NCBI GenBank assembly: GCA_035307785.1
Contig: DATGHS010000069.1
Span: 1 to 14,396, forward strand
DNA length: 14,396 bases
Direction of reading: 5' to 3'
DNA from: DATGHS01 sp035307785
GTDB taxonomy: Bacteria; Planctomycetota; Planctomycetia; Gemmatales; Gemmataceae
Positions 1-7,864 of this stretch are shown piece after piece; positions within the stretch are counted from its first letter, which is position 1, and every line of letters starts with the position of its first letter. Made by a program: the position numbers and the translations under genes. The notes under the pieces are model-generated. The model saw only the letters and a list, made by a program, of their open reading frames with translations. It made no database searches and had not been told where the DNA came from.

Positions 1-263
1 TCGCGCTGGGATTCACGCTGGTGCAAAATGAGGAAGAACTGTACCAGAAAGCAGTGGCCAAATCCCCCGATGCCTTTCACGGCGGATATTTCATGACTTG
101 CTGGCTGGAAGGCTATCTCGGCGAAAAATTCGCCCCGGACCCCAATGACAAGCGCTATAAAAACACCACCAGCCGCGATCCCAAATGGTTCGCCGACACG
201 GTTGCCAACGGCCTGAAGTGGTGGGAGAAGAACCGGGAACGATTCAAGGCGCCGAAGCCGTGA
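1..263 (+). CDS. 3' end of an unrecognised protein gene (5' truncated by window edge)
   Basis: The reading frame is open from position 3 to a TGA at 261-263. A GTG at position 21 lies inside this frame, but no ribosome binding site precedes it, so the gene almost certainly begins before the window. About 86 residues are visible. They are rich in aromatic and charged residues, with the motif GGYFMTCWLEGYLGEKF, then a Lys/Asp-rich stretch, and an end in WWEKNRERFKAPKP. No signal peptide or membrane helix lies in this part. It resembles the soluble C-terminal end of a planctomycete hypothetical protein. I do not recognise the family and assign no function. Coding is supported by the frame running unbroken from the window edge and by the non-repetitive composition. 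Confidence 0.6.
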   Translation, partial: ALGFTLVQNEEELYQKAVAKSPDAFHGGYFMTCWLEGYLGEKFAPDPNDKRYKNTTSRDPKWFADTVANGLKWWEKNRERFKAPKP

Positions 264-574
264 ACGAGGGGCGGCTTCCTCTTGGTCATCGGCGTCTTCT
301 TGAAGGAAATAGAGCCAGCACAGATCTCAATCCAAGCCAGGCCCCGGCGAGCGGCGCGGCGTAAGCCCGCCGTGGAAGCCTACCTCGCCAAGGGCGACGC
401 CCGCACTCGTCGGCCCGATGGGTCAACGCCTGCCAAAAGTGTTTCAAACGCGCGCTGCCTTTTTTTTTCGGAAATCCTTGGCTTTGCCCCTGCACCACGG
501 ATAGACTCAATCGTTAGCGTCTAATCTGCCAACACATCGAACGCTCATCAACAAAGTTCCGTAGGAGAATCCAG
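264..574. other. intergenic stretch without a convincing gene
   Basis: This gap separates the truncated first gene from the DUF502 gene. Short ORFs exist on both strands but their products are Arg/Ala/Pro-rich and have no recognisable motif. It holds a GC-rich patch at about 341-376 with a weak hairpin (CGGCG at 357-361 against CGCCG at 368-372) that resembles degenerate planctomycete intergenic repeats. It also holds a run of nine T at 460-468 that no stable stem precedes. The promoter of the DUF502 gene should lie in the last 100 bases, but I see no clear -35/-10 pair. Confidence 0.5.
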
Positions 575-1267
575 ATGGCCGGCGAAGCCCAGGCAGATCC
601 ATCCTGGCTGCACAAAATTGTGCGCCGCCCAGTGCGGTGGTTTGTGACCGGGGTGCTCGTTATTTTGCCCGTGGTGATCACGGTGGCGGTGATTGCCTGG
701 GTCGCGGGCTTCTTGCAACAACTCGTCGGCCCCGGCACAATGTTCGGCGACCTGCTCACGCGTTTCGGACTCCGATTTGTATCCAACGCCGCTCTGGCAT
801 ATACATTGGGCGTGGTTTTTGTGCTCGCAATCATCTTCGCCATTGGAGTGACGGCCGAGGCCGGCGCGCGCCGGTTCATGCAGCGCGTGCTCAATGCGGT
901 CTTGCCGCGCATCCCGATTGTCGGAGGCGTCTACCAAACCTCCGAACAGGTCATCAACCTGCTCGGCAAAAAAGATTCATCCGCGCTGAAAAACATGCGG
1001 GCGGTCTTCTGTTGCTTCGGCAAGGAGAACGGCGCTGGAATTCTTGCACTGCTGGTGTCGCCGCAGAATTATCGCATTAACGGTCGCGACTATCAGATCA
1101 TCATCGTGCCCACGTCCCCGGTCCCCATCGGTGGCGGCCTGCTGTTCGTTCCCGCCGAGACCGTCCAACCCACGGACCTGACCGTGGAAGCGCTGATCAG
1201 CATCTACGTGTCGATGGGATTTACCGCGGACCAATACTTGGCGAAAGCTTTGCCGAAGGGGGCGTGA
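575..1267 (+). CDS. DUF502-family integral membrane protein
   Basis: The product is 230 residues, the usual size for DUF502, a family found across bacteria and also in the plant COV (continuous vascular ring) proteins; its biochemical role is not established. Two hydrophobic helices are seen at residues ~24-49 (VLVILPVVITVAVIAW) and ~74-96. The loop after them carries the family-typical PIVGGVYQTSEQVINLL at ~114. The soluble C-terminal half includes GGGLLFVPAETVQPTDLTVE and ends near an ISIYVSMG motif, again typical. The start is the ATG at 575, with AGGAG about 8 bases upstream (TAGGAGAATCCAG). It is monocistronic as far as visible and converges on the large kinase gene, whose stop lies 104 bp beyond its own. 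Family assignment is firm; function is not known. Confidence 0.9.
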   Translation: MAGEAQADPSWLHKIVRRPVRWFVTGVLVILPVVITVAVIAWVAGFLQQLVGPGTMFGDLLTRFGLRFVSNAALAYTLGVVFVLAIIFAIGVTAEAGARRFMQRVLNAVLPRIPIVGGVYQTSEQVINLLGKKDSSALKNMRAVFCCFGKENGAGILALLVSPQNYRINGRDYQIIIVPTSPVPIGGGLLFVPAETVQPTDLTVEALISIYVSMGFTADQYLAKALPKGA

Positions 1268-1311
1268 GGGGCTGGGATGCAGAAGACGCGAAGCAGAGCC
1301 TCGCGGCAGTG

Positions 1312-1336
1312 CGGTCCCAAGCAGAGCCTGGGACCG
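1312..1336. repeat. short perfect palindrome between convergent genes (REP-like)
   Basis: CGGTCCCA (1312-1319) and TGGGACCG (1329-1336) are perfect inverted arms of 8 bp around a 9-base loop, AGCAGAGCC. The 11-mer AAGCAGAGCCT occurs at 1291-1301 and again at 1319-1329, so the second copy overlaps the stem. The palindrome is followed by GAGGGAAACGAGG. The overall pattern, a GGTCCC-AAGCAGAGCCT-GGGACC core, resembles dispersed intergenic palindromes I associate with planctomycetes and cyanobacteria; that link is from memory. No T-run follows on either strand, so it is not a classical intrinsic terminator, although its place between two convergent stops suits one. Confidence 0.6.
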
Positions 1337-1371
1337 AGGGAAACGAGGCCGCTCGGCTTTGCGCCGCCCCC

Positions 1372-4300
1372 TCACTTCCCATCCCACCCCGGAAACGGCC
1401 CGCCCAACTCGGCCAGCTTCTTGACGCTGTCGCGCCATTCGTCGGCTTTGAGTCGGCGGTGGCCGGTGCCTTCTCTGGCCCACAGCGTTCGCGCTCGGAT
1501 CCAGGCGTGGATGCGGTCAGGCTCGTCGGGAACCGGTTGCGGCGTGGGCCAGAATTCCACGACGCCCGATTCGCGGGCCACGGCGTAGCGCGAGCCGTCG
1601 GGCGCGAAGGTCAGCGCGTTCACCGCGCTTTCGTACGATAGGGCGTCGGTAATTTTCTGGCCGGTGGCGACGTCCCAGAGCCGCGTGGTGCGGTCATCGG
1701 GGCCGCCGCCGGTGACTATGATGGTGCTGTCCGGGTTGAAAGCCACAGAGTAGACGTCGTGTTGATGGCCGGTGCCGTCCGGCGAGCCTGGTGTGGGCAG
1801 TGCCCGGAGCGGATTTTGGTCGGCCAGGTTCCACAGGCGGGCGGTGTTGTCGGCCCCGCCGCTCAACAGCAGCTTGCCGCTGCGGTCGATGGCCAGGGCC
1901 AGCACATGGTCGGTCTGATCCATCACCTTCTCGCTGACGGGCAGCGACGTATTGCTGTCCCACAGGCGAATGGTGTTGTCGTTGCTGCCGGTGATCACGA
2001 ATTTACCGTCGGGCGAAACCGCCACAACGCGCACGGCGTCGCCATGGCGCATCGGCTCGTGCACCAGCTTGCCGGTGCTCAGGTCCACAATCTGGGCGGC
2101 GTGGTCGGCGCGGGCGCCAATAACCGCCCACGGCCGTTCGGGGAACAGGGCCACGCAACCAATAGGAACCTTGTAGCGAATCGGCTCGGCGGCCGGTTCG
2201 CCGGTCGTGGCATGCCACTGGCGGATCGTTTTGTCTTCGCCCACGGTGACGAGCAACGAGCCATCGCGGGACAGGGCCAGGCCGTTTATCGGACCATCGT
2301 GCTTCATGTCTTTGCCCAGGCGGGTGCCGCTGGAGATATTCCAGAGCCGGGCGATGCCGTCTTTGCAGGCCGTGGCCAGGAGCGCGCCGTCGGGCGAGAT
2401 TGCCATGGCCACAACACCCTTGGGATGCACCAACGGCACGCCGATCGGCCGCGGGGTGGAATCGCGGAAGAGCCGGGCCACGCAATCGCGGCTGCAACTC
2501 ATGAATTCTTTGGCGTGCGGCTTGCTGTGTTCGCCGTGCATGTCCACGGGGTCGGGGCTGACGGCCACCGAGGGAATCGAGCGCAGGGAAGAGAATCCAT
2601 CGCCCACCGGAAGGCCGTCATCGACATTCCAGAATCGGGCCGTGGCGTCGCGGCTGCCGACGAAGATTTGCTCGCTGTCGTTCGTGAAGACCGACGCGAT
2701 GATTCCTTTCTTGTGGCGGATATTATCGCGAATGAGTTGGTGCGTTTTGGCATCGTAGAGACGGCCAACGCCGCCCTTCTCCTTCTCGCCCCAGTCGCCC
2801 ACGAACAGATATTTCCCGTTTGGCGAATAGGAAACGGTCCAGACGCCGGCGTTCAGCTTGATCGGTTCGCCGATCATCTTCTGAGTCTTCACGTCCCAGA
2901 AGCGCAGCACCTTGTCCTCGCAGCCGGTGGCCAACACGTTACCATCGGGACTGAAGGCCAGGCACAGCACTTCCTTGCCGTGCGGCATGGGATGGCCGAT
3001 CGGCTGCTGCGTGGCGACGTCCCAGAGCCGGGCGTCGCCCATCGGCTTTTGGGGAACAATGTCGGCAAGGCGCAACAGCGAATCGCCGCAGCCGGTGGCC
3101 AGGATTTTGCCGTCGGGGCTGAAGGCCAAGGTGCGCACGCGGCCGGGCCGGGGGTGCGGCATCGGCTGGCCGACTTGTTCGCGCGTGGAGACGTTCCAGA
3201 GAATGGCGTTGCCGTCATCGTCGCCGGTGGCCAGGTATTCGCCCTTCGGGCTGAACGTGGCCGACCAGATTTTGCTCCCGGGCGAGACCGGCTTGCCGGC
3301 GAGCAGACCGGTCTTGCGGTCCCAAAAATAGGCCGTGCCGTCGCGGCCGGCGGTCATCACCATTTCGCCGCCGGGGTGAAACGCGACCGCTTCCATTTCC
3401 TTTTCATCGAGAAAGCGCGTGGCCAGGCCGCGTTCCCAACCGGCCATCAGCAACCGCAGGCTCCACCGGAGTGGATCGTCCGGCGGAGCCGCTTCGTATG
3501 CCGCCAGCAGCGAGGCGAGACCGAGCCCCGGCTGTTGATTGAGGCAATCGTTCATGCCGGACTGGAGATAGGTTTCGGCCAGAACGTGTTTCACCCGAGT
3601 ACTGGCCACGCTCAATTGCGCGTTGGCTTCTTGTTCGCGCTGAAGATGAGTCTCGGCGTCGGTTCGTGCTACCGCTTCGCCGGCCAGCGCCTTCACCGCT
3701 TTGTTTCGCGCCAGGCTCACTTGCACGAAGGCAAAGATCGCGCCGCAGATCAGCACGAGCAACGTCGCGGCCAGCGCGGCAATGCGCATACGATGTTTGT
3801 GGACATGCTTCTTGAAAATGTAACCCAACGTGGGCGGCTGCGCGAGCACCGGCTCGCCGCGCAGGAAACGGCCGAGGTCGTCGGCCAGTTCTTGAGCACT
3901 GGCGTAGCGATGATGCGAGTCTTTCCGCAGGCATTTGAGAACGATGGTTTCAAGGTCCTGCGGCACGCGTGGGTTGATCTTGCTCGGCCGCTCGGGAGCT
4001 TGCGTCTGGATGCGGTTCATGAGTTCCGGCGATGGCGTCTCTTCCGTGGCATCGAAGAGCGGGCGGAAGGTAAGCAGTTCCCACAGCGTGGCGCCGAGGC
4101 TATAAACATCGGCCCGGCGGTCCACGCCGCTGGCCAGCAACTGCTCGGGAGGCGCGTACCGCAATGTGCCGACAAATTGCCGGGTCTTCGTGAGCCGGCC
4201 TTCGGCATCGTCGGAAAGCTGCGCCAGGCCGAGATCCGTCAGCACGGCCCGCTGGCCGTCGGTCGTCAACATGATGTTTCCCGGCTTGATGTCGCGGTGG

Positions 4301-5916
4301 ATGATGCCGGCTTCGTGCAGCGCTTGAGCGGCCTCGGCAATCTGTCTGCCGATTTCTGCAATCTGGTAGATGTGACTGTGATCCGCGCGCAAAGCCCCCG
4401 TTCCCGGCGATGTCTCTTTTGGATGTGCCCGAAGCGCTTCTTGTAATTGTCCGCGTGGAATCCGGACCGATTTGGTAATGGCTTCTTCGGTGGTCAGCGG
4501 TAGTTCCTTTTTGCGCGCCTGCTCGCTGGCCGTGCTGGCCGCTTGCAGCCATTCCGTGTTGCCCACGTCAGTCCGGCCACCCTTCGCGAGCTGCGCGCAG
4601 ATGCCGGCGAGACTCGCCCCCTCGACCAGCTCCATCGCATAGTACCAATGCTCATGGTCCGATGCCGAGGTAAAAATCTTGACGACGTTGGGATGCTCCA
4701 CGCGCCCCAGCGCGTGAATCTCCCGCGCGAAGCGCTGTTCGCTCTTGGGATCGCCAAACCGCACCAGTGATTTGAGGGCGACCGGCCGGCCGAGCGACGG
4801 TTGCCAGGCGCGGTACACGACCCCCATGCCGCCCTGGTCGATCTTGCTCAAAAGCTCGAACTCGCCCAGCATGCGCACGTCTCTGGAAGGTTCTTCGCTC
4901 TCCGCTTCCGCTGCGACATCTTTCGCGACCCACGACGCAATCGTGTCGCTATCCACGCCGGGCCCGAAGATTTTCACGAATAACTCGCGCCGGTCGCCGA
5001 GCAGGTCGCGCCGATCCACGTTACCAGTGTGATAGCAGAGAAACTCCGCGTTCTTCTTTCCTTTCTGGGAATTCAGGAACAGAACTTCGGCCTTCTCACC
5101 GTCGAACAACATGAGCGGGTGCATCGGTAGCGCGACCGATTGCCCGGCCTTCGCATCGGCGGGACGTTCCAGATAAATCAAGTCCGGCCGCGGCACCTCG
5201 GCGGCCGCCTTTTCGGGTAAGACGATGGATTCAATTCTTCGAGCCGCATCGCCGCTGAGTTCCAGCCGTTCGACGAGCCAGGCGCCGTTGGCCTGCTTGC
5301 GCACATCGGCGACGAAGATCAGTTTGCGCTTGGCCAGCACGTCGAGCCGGTCGAGCAATTCGCCCAAAGCAGCGATGAACGCCGCGGTCATCTGTTCGTA
5401 GAACGAGTTCGGCTTCTGGCCCGAAGCGCCGTGGCCCATTTCCTGATTGCGATACTGCACCAGCCGGTCGAATAATTCGCTGGGCCGAACGGTCGAGCGC
5501 GAGCCGCTTTGGTTTTCGAGCACGCCGCGTAGCGCAGCATCAAGTCCGCAGCAGCGCGGCAAATCCTCGCGGGCCCGGGTGAAGATGAGATCGCGGATAG
5601 CACGAAAGCCTTCGTCGTTTCGCTCCGCGAGAATCGGCACGAGCCGGCGCACGAATTCCCACCAGTGGCCCAGTGCAGGGCGGGCCAGATTGCGCAAGCG
5701 CTCGATCAATTGCGGATCGTTGTCGTTCAACTCCGCGTATTCCACGATGGCGGCCGAGGCGAGCAGCTTGAGCGCTATTTCCCAGCAGTAATAAGCCGCC
5801 TGGTGCCGCTCGAGCGCCGACTTGGCGTTCAGCGCCCGCCGGCAAATCTGCGCCAGCGGCAGCGGCAGCCGCTTGATCAAATCCTCGTCTAAATGAAGCG
5901 CTTCGTACTTCGGCAT
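1372..5916 (-). CDS. Transmembrane Ser/Thr protein kinase with HEPN-like N-terminus and 14 WD40 repeats
   Basis: The product has 1514 residues. Residues 1-~200 are helical with R156-x5-H162 (RNQEMGH), resembling a HEPN domain; ~200-345 is unassigned. The Hanks-type kinase spans ~350-690: glycine loop IDQGGMGVVYRA (359-370), Lys382, αC Glu399, catalytic HRDIKPGN (540-547, Asp542), Asp561-Leu-Gly in place of DFG, APPE (588-591) and DVYSLG. Key catalytic residues are present, so it should be active. A ~70-residue insertion (about 443-515) separates the hinge region from helix αE. One membrane helix lies at ~711-733, then a coiled-coil-like linker (735-790). Residues ~838-1457 form WD40 repeats ending in LWD/FWN-type motifs; I count 14, enough for two seven-bladed propellers. 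This PknB-like kinase plus WD40 layout is common in planctomycetes and suggests a membrane sensor with the propellers outside the cytoplasm. The ATG at 5914-5916 has no strong Shine-Dalgarno. Target and ligand are unknown. Confidence 0.95.
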   Translation of the reverse strand: MPKYEALHLDEDLIKRLPLPLAQICRRALNAKSALERHQAAYYCWEIALKLLASAAIVEYAELNDNDPQLIERLRNLARPALGHWWEFVRRLVPILAERNDEGFRAIRDLIFTRAREDLPRCCGLDAALRGVLENQSGSRSTVRPSELFDRLVQYRNQEMGHGASGQKPNSFYEQMTAAFIAALGELLDRLDVLAKRKLIFVADVRKQANGAWLVERLELSGDAARRIESIVLPEKAAAEVPRPDLIYLERPADAKAGQSVALPMHPLMLFDGEKAEVLFLNSQKGKKNAEFLCYHTGNVDRRDLLGDRRELFVKIFGPGVDSDTIASWVAKDVAAEAESEEPSRDVRMLGEFELLSKIDQGGMGVVYRAWQPSLGRPVALKSLVRFGDPKSEQRFAREIHALGRVEHPNVVKIFTSASDHEHWYYAMELVEGASLAGICAQLAKGGRTDVGNTEWLQAASTASEQARKKELPLTTEEAITKSVRIPRGQLQEALRAHPKETSPGTGALRADHSHIYQIAEIGRQIAEAAQALHEAGIIHRDIKPGNIMLTTDGQRAVLTDLGLAQLSDDAEGRLTKTRQFVGTLRYAPPEQLLASGVDRRADVYSLGATLWELLTFRPLFDATEETPSPELMNRIQTQAPERPSKINPRVPQDLETIVLKCLRKDSHHRYASAQELADDLGRFLRGEPVLAQPPTLGYIFKKHVHKHRMRIAALAATLLVLICGAIFAFVQVSLARNKAVKALAGEAVARTDAETHLQREQEANAQLSVASTRVKHVLAETYLQSGMNDCLNQQPGLGLASLLAAYEAAPPDDPLRWSLRLLMAGWERGLATRFLDEKEMEAVAFHPGGEMVMTAGRDGTAYFWDRKTGLLAGKPVSPGSKIWSATFSPKGEYLATGDDDGNAILWNVSTREQVGQPMPHPRPGRVRTLAFSPDGKILATGCGDSLLRLADIVPQKPMGDARLWDVATQQPIGHPMPHGKEVLCLAFSPDGNVLATGCEDKVLRFWDVKTQKMIGEPIKLNAGVWTVSYSPNGKYLFVGDWGEKEKGGVGRLYDAKTHQLIRDNIRHKKGIIASVFTNDSEQIFVGSRDATARFWNVDDGLPVGDGFSSLRSIPSVAVSPDPVDMHGEHSKPHAKEFMSCSRDCVARLFRDSTPRPIGVPLVHPKGVVAMAISPDGALLATACKDGIARLWNISSGTRLGKDMKHDGPINGLALSRDGSLLVTVGEDKTIRQWHATTGEPAAEPIRYKVPIGCVALFPERPWAVIGARADHAAQIVDLSTGKLVHEPMRHGDAVRVVAVSPDGKFVITGSNDNTIRLWDSNTSLPVSEKVMDQTDHVLALAIDRSGKLLLSGGADNTARLWNLADQNPLRALPTPGSPDGTGHQHDVYSVAFNPDSTIIVTGGGPDDRTTRLWDVATGQKITDALSYESAVNALTFAPDGSRYAVARESGVVEFWPTPQPVPDEPDRIHAWIRARTLWAREGTGHRRLKADEWRDSVKKLAELGGPFPGWDGK

Positions 5917-6121
5917 GGCGAAATCAGGGTGCGAGTCGTGTGAGAATGCGAGTGGAGTCTATTGGTCATCCTATCCGAAATGCAGCGGGGCTGCAAATTG
6001 ACCCGCGCGGCTCGAAGACTCGCCTCGCGGCTAGATGCCACTTGTTCGCGCTTGCCGGCTGTCGAAAAATCTGTCTTCGCTTTTCCGCGCCAATTGCCGC
6101 GACGAGTGCTGCTCGGGCGCA

Positions 6122-6421
6122 TCATCTCTTGCGCTTGAACAACTTCCGGAAATCGAGCCTGCCGTGCAGCACGCGGACAACCAGGAGTTCCTTTTTTTCG
6201 ATGCGATACGCGATCAGATAGTTTCCCACGGCCCAAAAAAGATAGCGCTCGTCGTGCACGTCTGAGCGTTTGTGTCCCATTCTCGGTAGTTTGGCAAGCA
6301 ATTTAATCGCAACGTGAATCTGTTCATCTAATCGTTCCGCCGCGGCCGGGTTGTCTTCGGCAATGTGATCGCAAATTCTCTCGATGTCTTTTTGGGCCGT
6401 CCGAGAAATGCGGTACTTCAT
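6122..6421 (-). CDS. parE: ParE/RelE-superfamily toxin
   Basis: This 99-residue basic protein begins MKYRISRTAQKDIERICDHI, typical of plasmid-stabilisation ParE toxins. It continues with the helical hairpin (NPAAAERLDEQIHVAIKLL), the LPRMGHKR turn and the C-terminal strands (YLIAYRIEKKELLVVRVLHGR) ending DFRKLF. ParE proteins of this group usually inhibit DNA gyrase, while the related RelE proteins cut mRNA in the ribosome; the sequence alone fits ParE better. It starts 5 bases after the antitoxin stop on the same strand, the standard antitoxin-first order, so the two are surely co-transcribed. It lies between the kinase promoter side and the aldo/keto reductase gene. The family is clear; the exact target is inferred. 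Confidence 0.88.
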   Translation of the reverse strand: MKYRISRTAQKDIERICDHIAEDNPAAAERLDEQIHVAIKLLAKLPRMGHKRSDVHDERYLFWAVGNYLIAYRIEKKELLVVRVLHGRLDFRKLFKRKR

Positions 6422-6426
6422 CGGGC

Positions 6427-6684
6427 TTATTTCCGCTTTCTTGCACGACGCATCCGCCGCATCGCGAACGCTTCGTCGCCGTCGAGCGTCTCGTATTTTC
6501 CAATGCTTTTCTCGCCTTCGGCCAAAAGGGCGTCGAGTTCGCCGGGCTGGAAGTTCCCGAATTGCTCTTGCTGATCCAGCGCCAAGATCGCGGCCGCAAC
6601 TACCTCCTCCGGGCTGGCAAACCTGCCCGAATTCACGCGCTCAACAATACGTTTTTGAATATCGGGTGCAAGAGAAAGGTTCAT
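6427..6684 (-). CDS. parD: ParD-like ribbon-helix-helix antitoxin
   Basis: The product from the ATG at 6682-6684 is 85 residues: MNLSLAPDIQKRIVERVNSG, then RFASPEEVVAAAILALDQQE, then an acidic/charged tail ending RRMRRARKRK. The first ~45 residues match the ribbon-helix-helix DNA-binding fold of ParD (β-strand NLSL, helix PDIQKRIVERV, the G-x-F/Y-x-S-x-E-E-V motif, second helix). The tail should bind and neutralise the toxin. A longer frame is open to 6735, but the 6684 ATG has GGAG 8 bases upstream and begins the RHH strand directly, so I choose it. The toxin follows after 5 bases. A 13-bp palindrome at 6726-6738 upstream is a likely autoregulatory operator. Confidence 0.88.
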   Translation of the reverse strand: MNLSLAPDIQKRIVERVNSGRFASPEEVVAAAILALDQQEQFGNFQPGELDALLAEGEKSIGKYETLDGDEAFAMRRMRRARKRK

Positions 6685-6725
6685 TTGCGCATCTCCAACA
6701 GCATCTCGGCTTTCCGCATAAGCAC

Positions 6726-6738
6726 TGATTGACAATCA
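6726..6738. promoter_or_regulatory. candidate operator for the ParDE pair
   Basis: TGATTGACAATCA is a perfect inverted repeat (6 + 1 + 6 bases), centred about 48 bp upstream of the antitoxin start and just downstream of the reductase stop. RHH antitoxins commonly bind short palindromes of this kind and repress their own promoter. It would overlap the transcription start predicted by the adjoining promoter candidate (6739-6768). The function is inferred. Confidence 0.5.
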
Positions 6739-6768
6739 ATTCTATCACGAGCCCTTCTCCGCGCACAA
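6739..6768 (-). promoter_or_regulatory. candidate promoter of the ParDE pair
   Basis: On the minus strand, TTGTGC (6768-6763) is followed after 18 bases by TAGAAT (6744-6739), which matches five of six positions of the -10 consensus. The start point would be near 6733, inside the palindrome, giving a leader of about 50 bases to the antitoxin ATG. The promoter would lie within the last codons of the reductase gene. The -35 match is weak. Confidence 0.3.
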
Positions 6769-7713
6769 GTCGCGCACCAAGGCCGCGTTTTCGCCGACCT
6801 GGTCGCCGAATTTCTGGTACATGCCCACGATCATGGCGTCGGTCGGCTTGATGTTTTGCAGCGCGGTCTTGAAGCAGGTCTTGATTTCGTCCTTCGTGCC
6901 GACGCGCCGGCCGGCGGCGAGCACCTTGTACACCAGGCATGGCTTCTTGGTGGCGCGAATCGTCTTGAACATGCGCTCCGGATCGGTTGGCAGGTAGATT
7001 TCACCGAGCGGTAACGTGGTGCCGAGAATCTTCTTAAACTCCTCCTTCGGCCGCGTGAGATAATACAGACAAGACATGTAGTAATCGATGTCCCAGCCTT
7101 TTTCTTCGGCGAAGTCGATCAATTCCGGGTTATGGGCCGATAGGCCGACCAGCACACCGGCATCGCGAATGCGCTTCAGCAAGTCGGTGAGCACGCTGAA
7201 CTTCTTTTCGCGGAAGAGCCGTTCATTCAGAGCGCCATGGCAGGAGATGCCGATCGGCTTGCGCTTGGCCGCGTCGTCAATGCGGCTCGGGTCTTTGTCC
7301 CAGTCGGGCTTGCCGAGGAGAAGCCAGTGCATCTTGCCACCGTCTTTGCGGTAGCGCTCGACGTCTTCGAGCGTGCGCTCGGCATAGCTGTTCTGCCAGG
7401 TGTTGACGCCGGCTTCCTCGCAGCGCTTCAGCAGCGCCAGCACATGTTCCGGCGTGTGCCAATCGACCATGTGCTGGCTGAAGAGTTTGTTGAAATGCGA
7501 ATAGCCGTACACCGGGTTCCCGCCGATGATCAGCCGCGTGACCTCGTGCGGCCCAAGCTTGATGGTAGGCAATAATGGATCGGTTTTGCCGGTGGGCTCG
7601 GCCGCCGGCGTGAGCGAAGGCAATGCCGCGCCAATGCAAGCTGCCAGGCCGGTGGCTTGCAGGAAATCGCGGCGCGTGGTGCGCGGCGGGTCGGAATGCG
7701 GGTCGGTAGACAT
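6745..7713 (-). CDS. Tat-exported aldo/keto reductase-like protein
   Basis: This 322-residue protein opens with a twin-arginine signal, TRRDFLQ (residues 13-19), a hydrophobic stretch to ~35 and a likely cleavage near PAAEP, so it should be exported folded. The rest is an aldo/keto reductase-type TIM barrel: IKLGPHEVTRLIIGGNPVYGY (50-71, split by the strand-1 Gly-Gly), CEEAGVNTWQNSYAERTLED, LLLGKPDWDK, GISCHGALNE and SAHNPELIDFAEE. The Asp of the usual FDTAxxYG catalytic motif appears as Asn/Thr (VNTWQNSY); Lys135 and His159 could correspond to the other tetrad members. It may therefore be a divergent oxidoreductase or a non-catalytic homologue. The start ATG (7711-7713) has GGAG 7 bases upstream. 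The ParDE pair follows on the same strand after ~60 bp. Planctomycete genomes hold many such exported proteins; the substrate is unknown. Confidence 0.88.
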   Translation of the reverse strand: MSTDPHSDPPRTTRRDFLQATGLAACIGAALPSLTPAAEPTGKTDPLLPTIKLGPHEVTRLIIGGNPVYGYSHFNKLFSQHMVDWHTPEHVLALLKRCEEAGVNTWQNSYAERTLEDVERYRKDGGKMHWLLLGKPDWDKDPSRIDDAAKRKPIGISCHGALNERLFREKKFSVLTDLLKRIRDAGVLVGLSAHNPELIDFAEEKGWDIDYYMSCLYYLTRPKEEFKKILGTTLPLGEIYLPTDPERMFKTIRATKKPCLVYKVLAAGRRVGTKDEIKTCFKTALQNIKPTDAMIVGMYQKFGDQVGENAALVRDLCAEKGS

Positions 7714-7864
7714 GGGAGGACTCCGTAAGTAATGGCGGGGATGATTACTTCATATCAAAAATGCCATCGTGTGATGGGGAATTGCTCGTTTCTACACGCA
7801 TTTCCGGAATGAATCGGAAATTGAAGGCAGGAAGCCAATTTCAGTTCCACCACAGGTTAGGCTT

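Noticed and set aside
460..468. T9 run as an intrinsic terminator
   Set aside because: No stable stem directly precedes it on the plus strand.
282..524. 80-residue plus-strand frame in the first intergenic region
   Set aside because: It is Arg/Ala/Pro-rich without motif or ribosome site, and a frame on the opposite strand looks equally good.
1759..4446. 895-codon open frame on the plus strand opposite the kinase gene
   Set aside because: It is antisense to a clearly coding kinase/WD40 gene in GC-rich DNA. Its product is a repetitive Gly/Ala/His/Arg-rich sequence mirroring the WD40 repeats, with no recognisable domain.
5889..6236. 115-residue minus-strand frame overlapping the kinase start
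   Set aside because: The product is Arg/Ser/Thr-rich with no motif, overlaps the ParE gene and the kinase start, and has no ribosome site.
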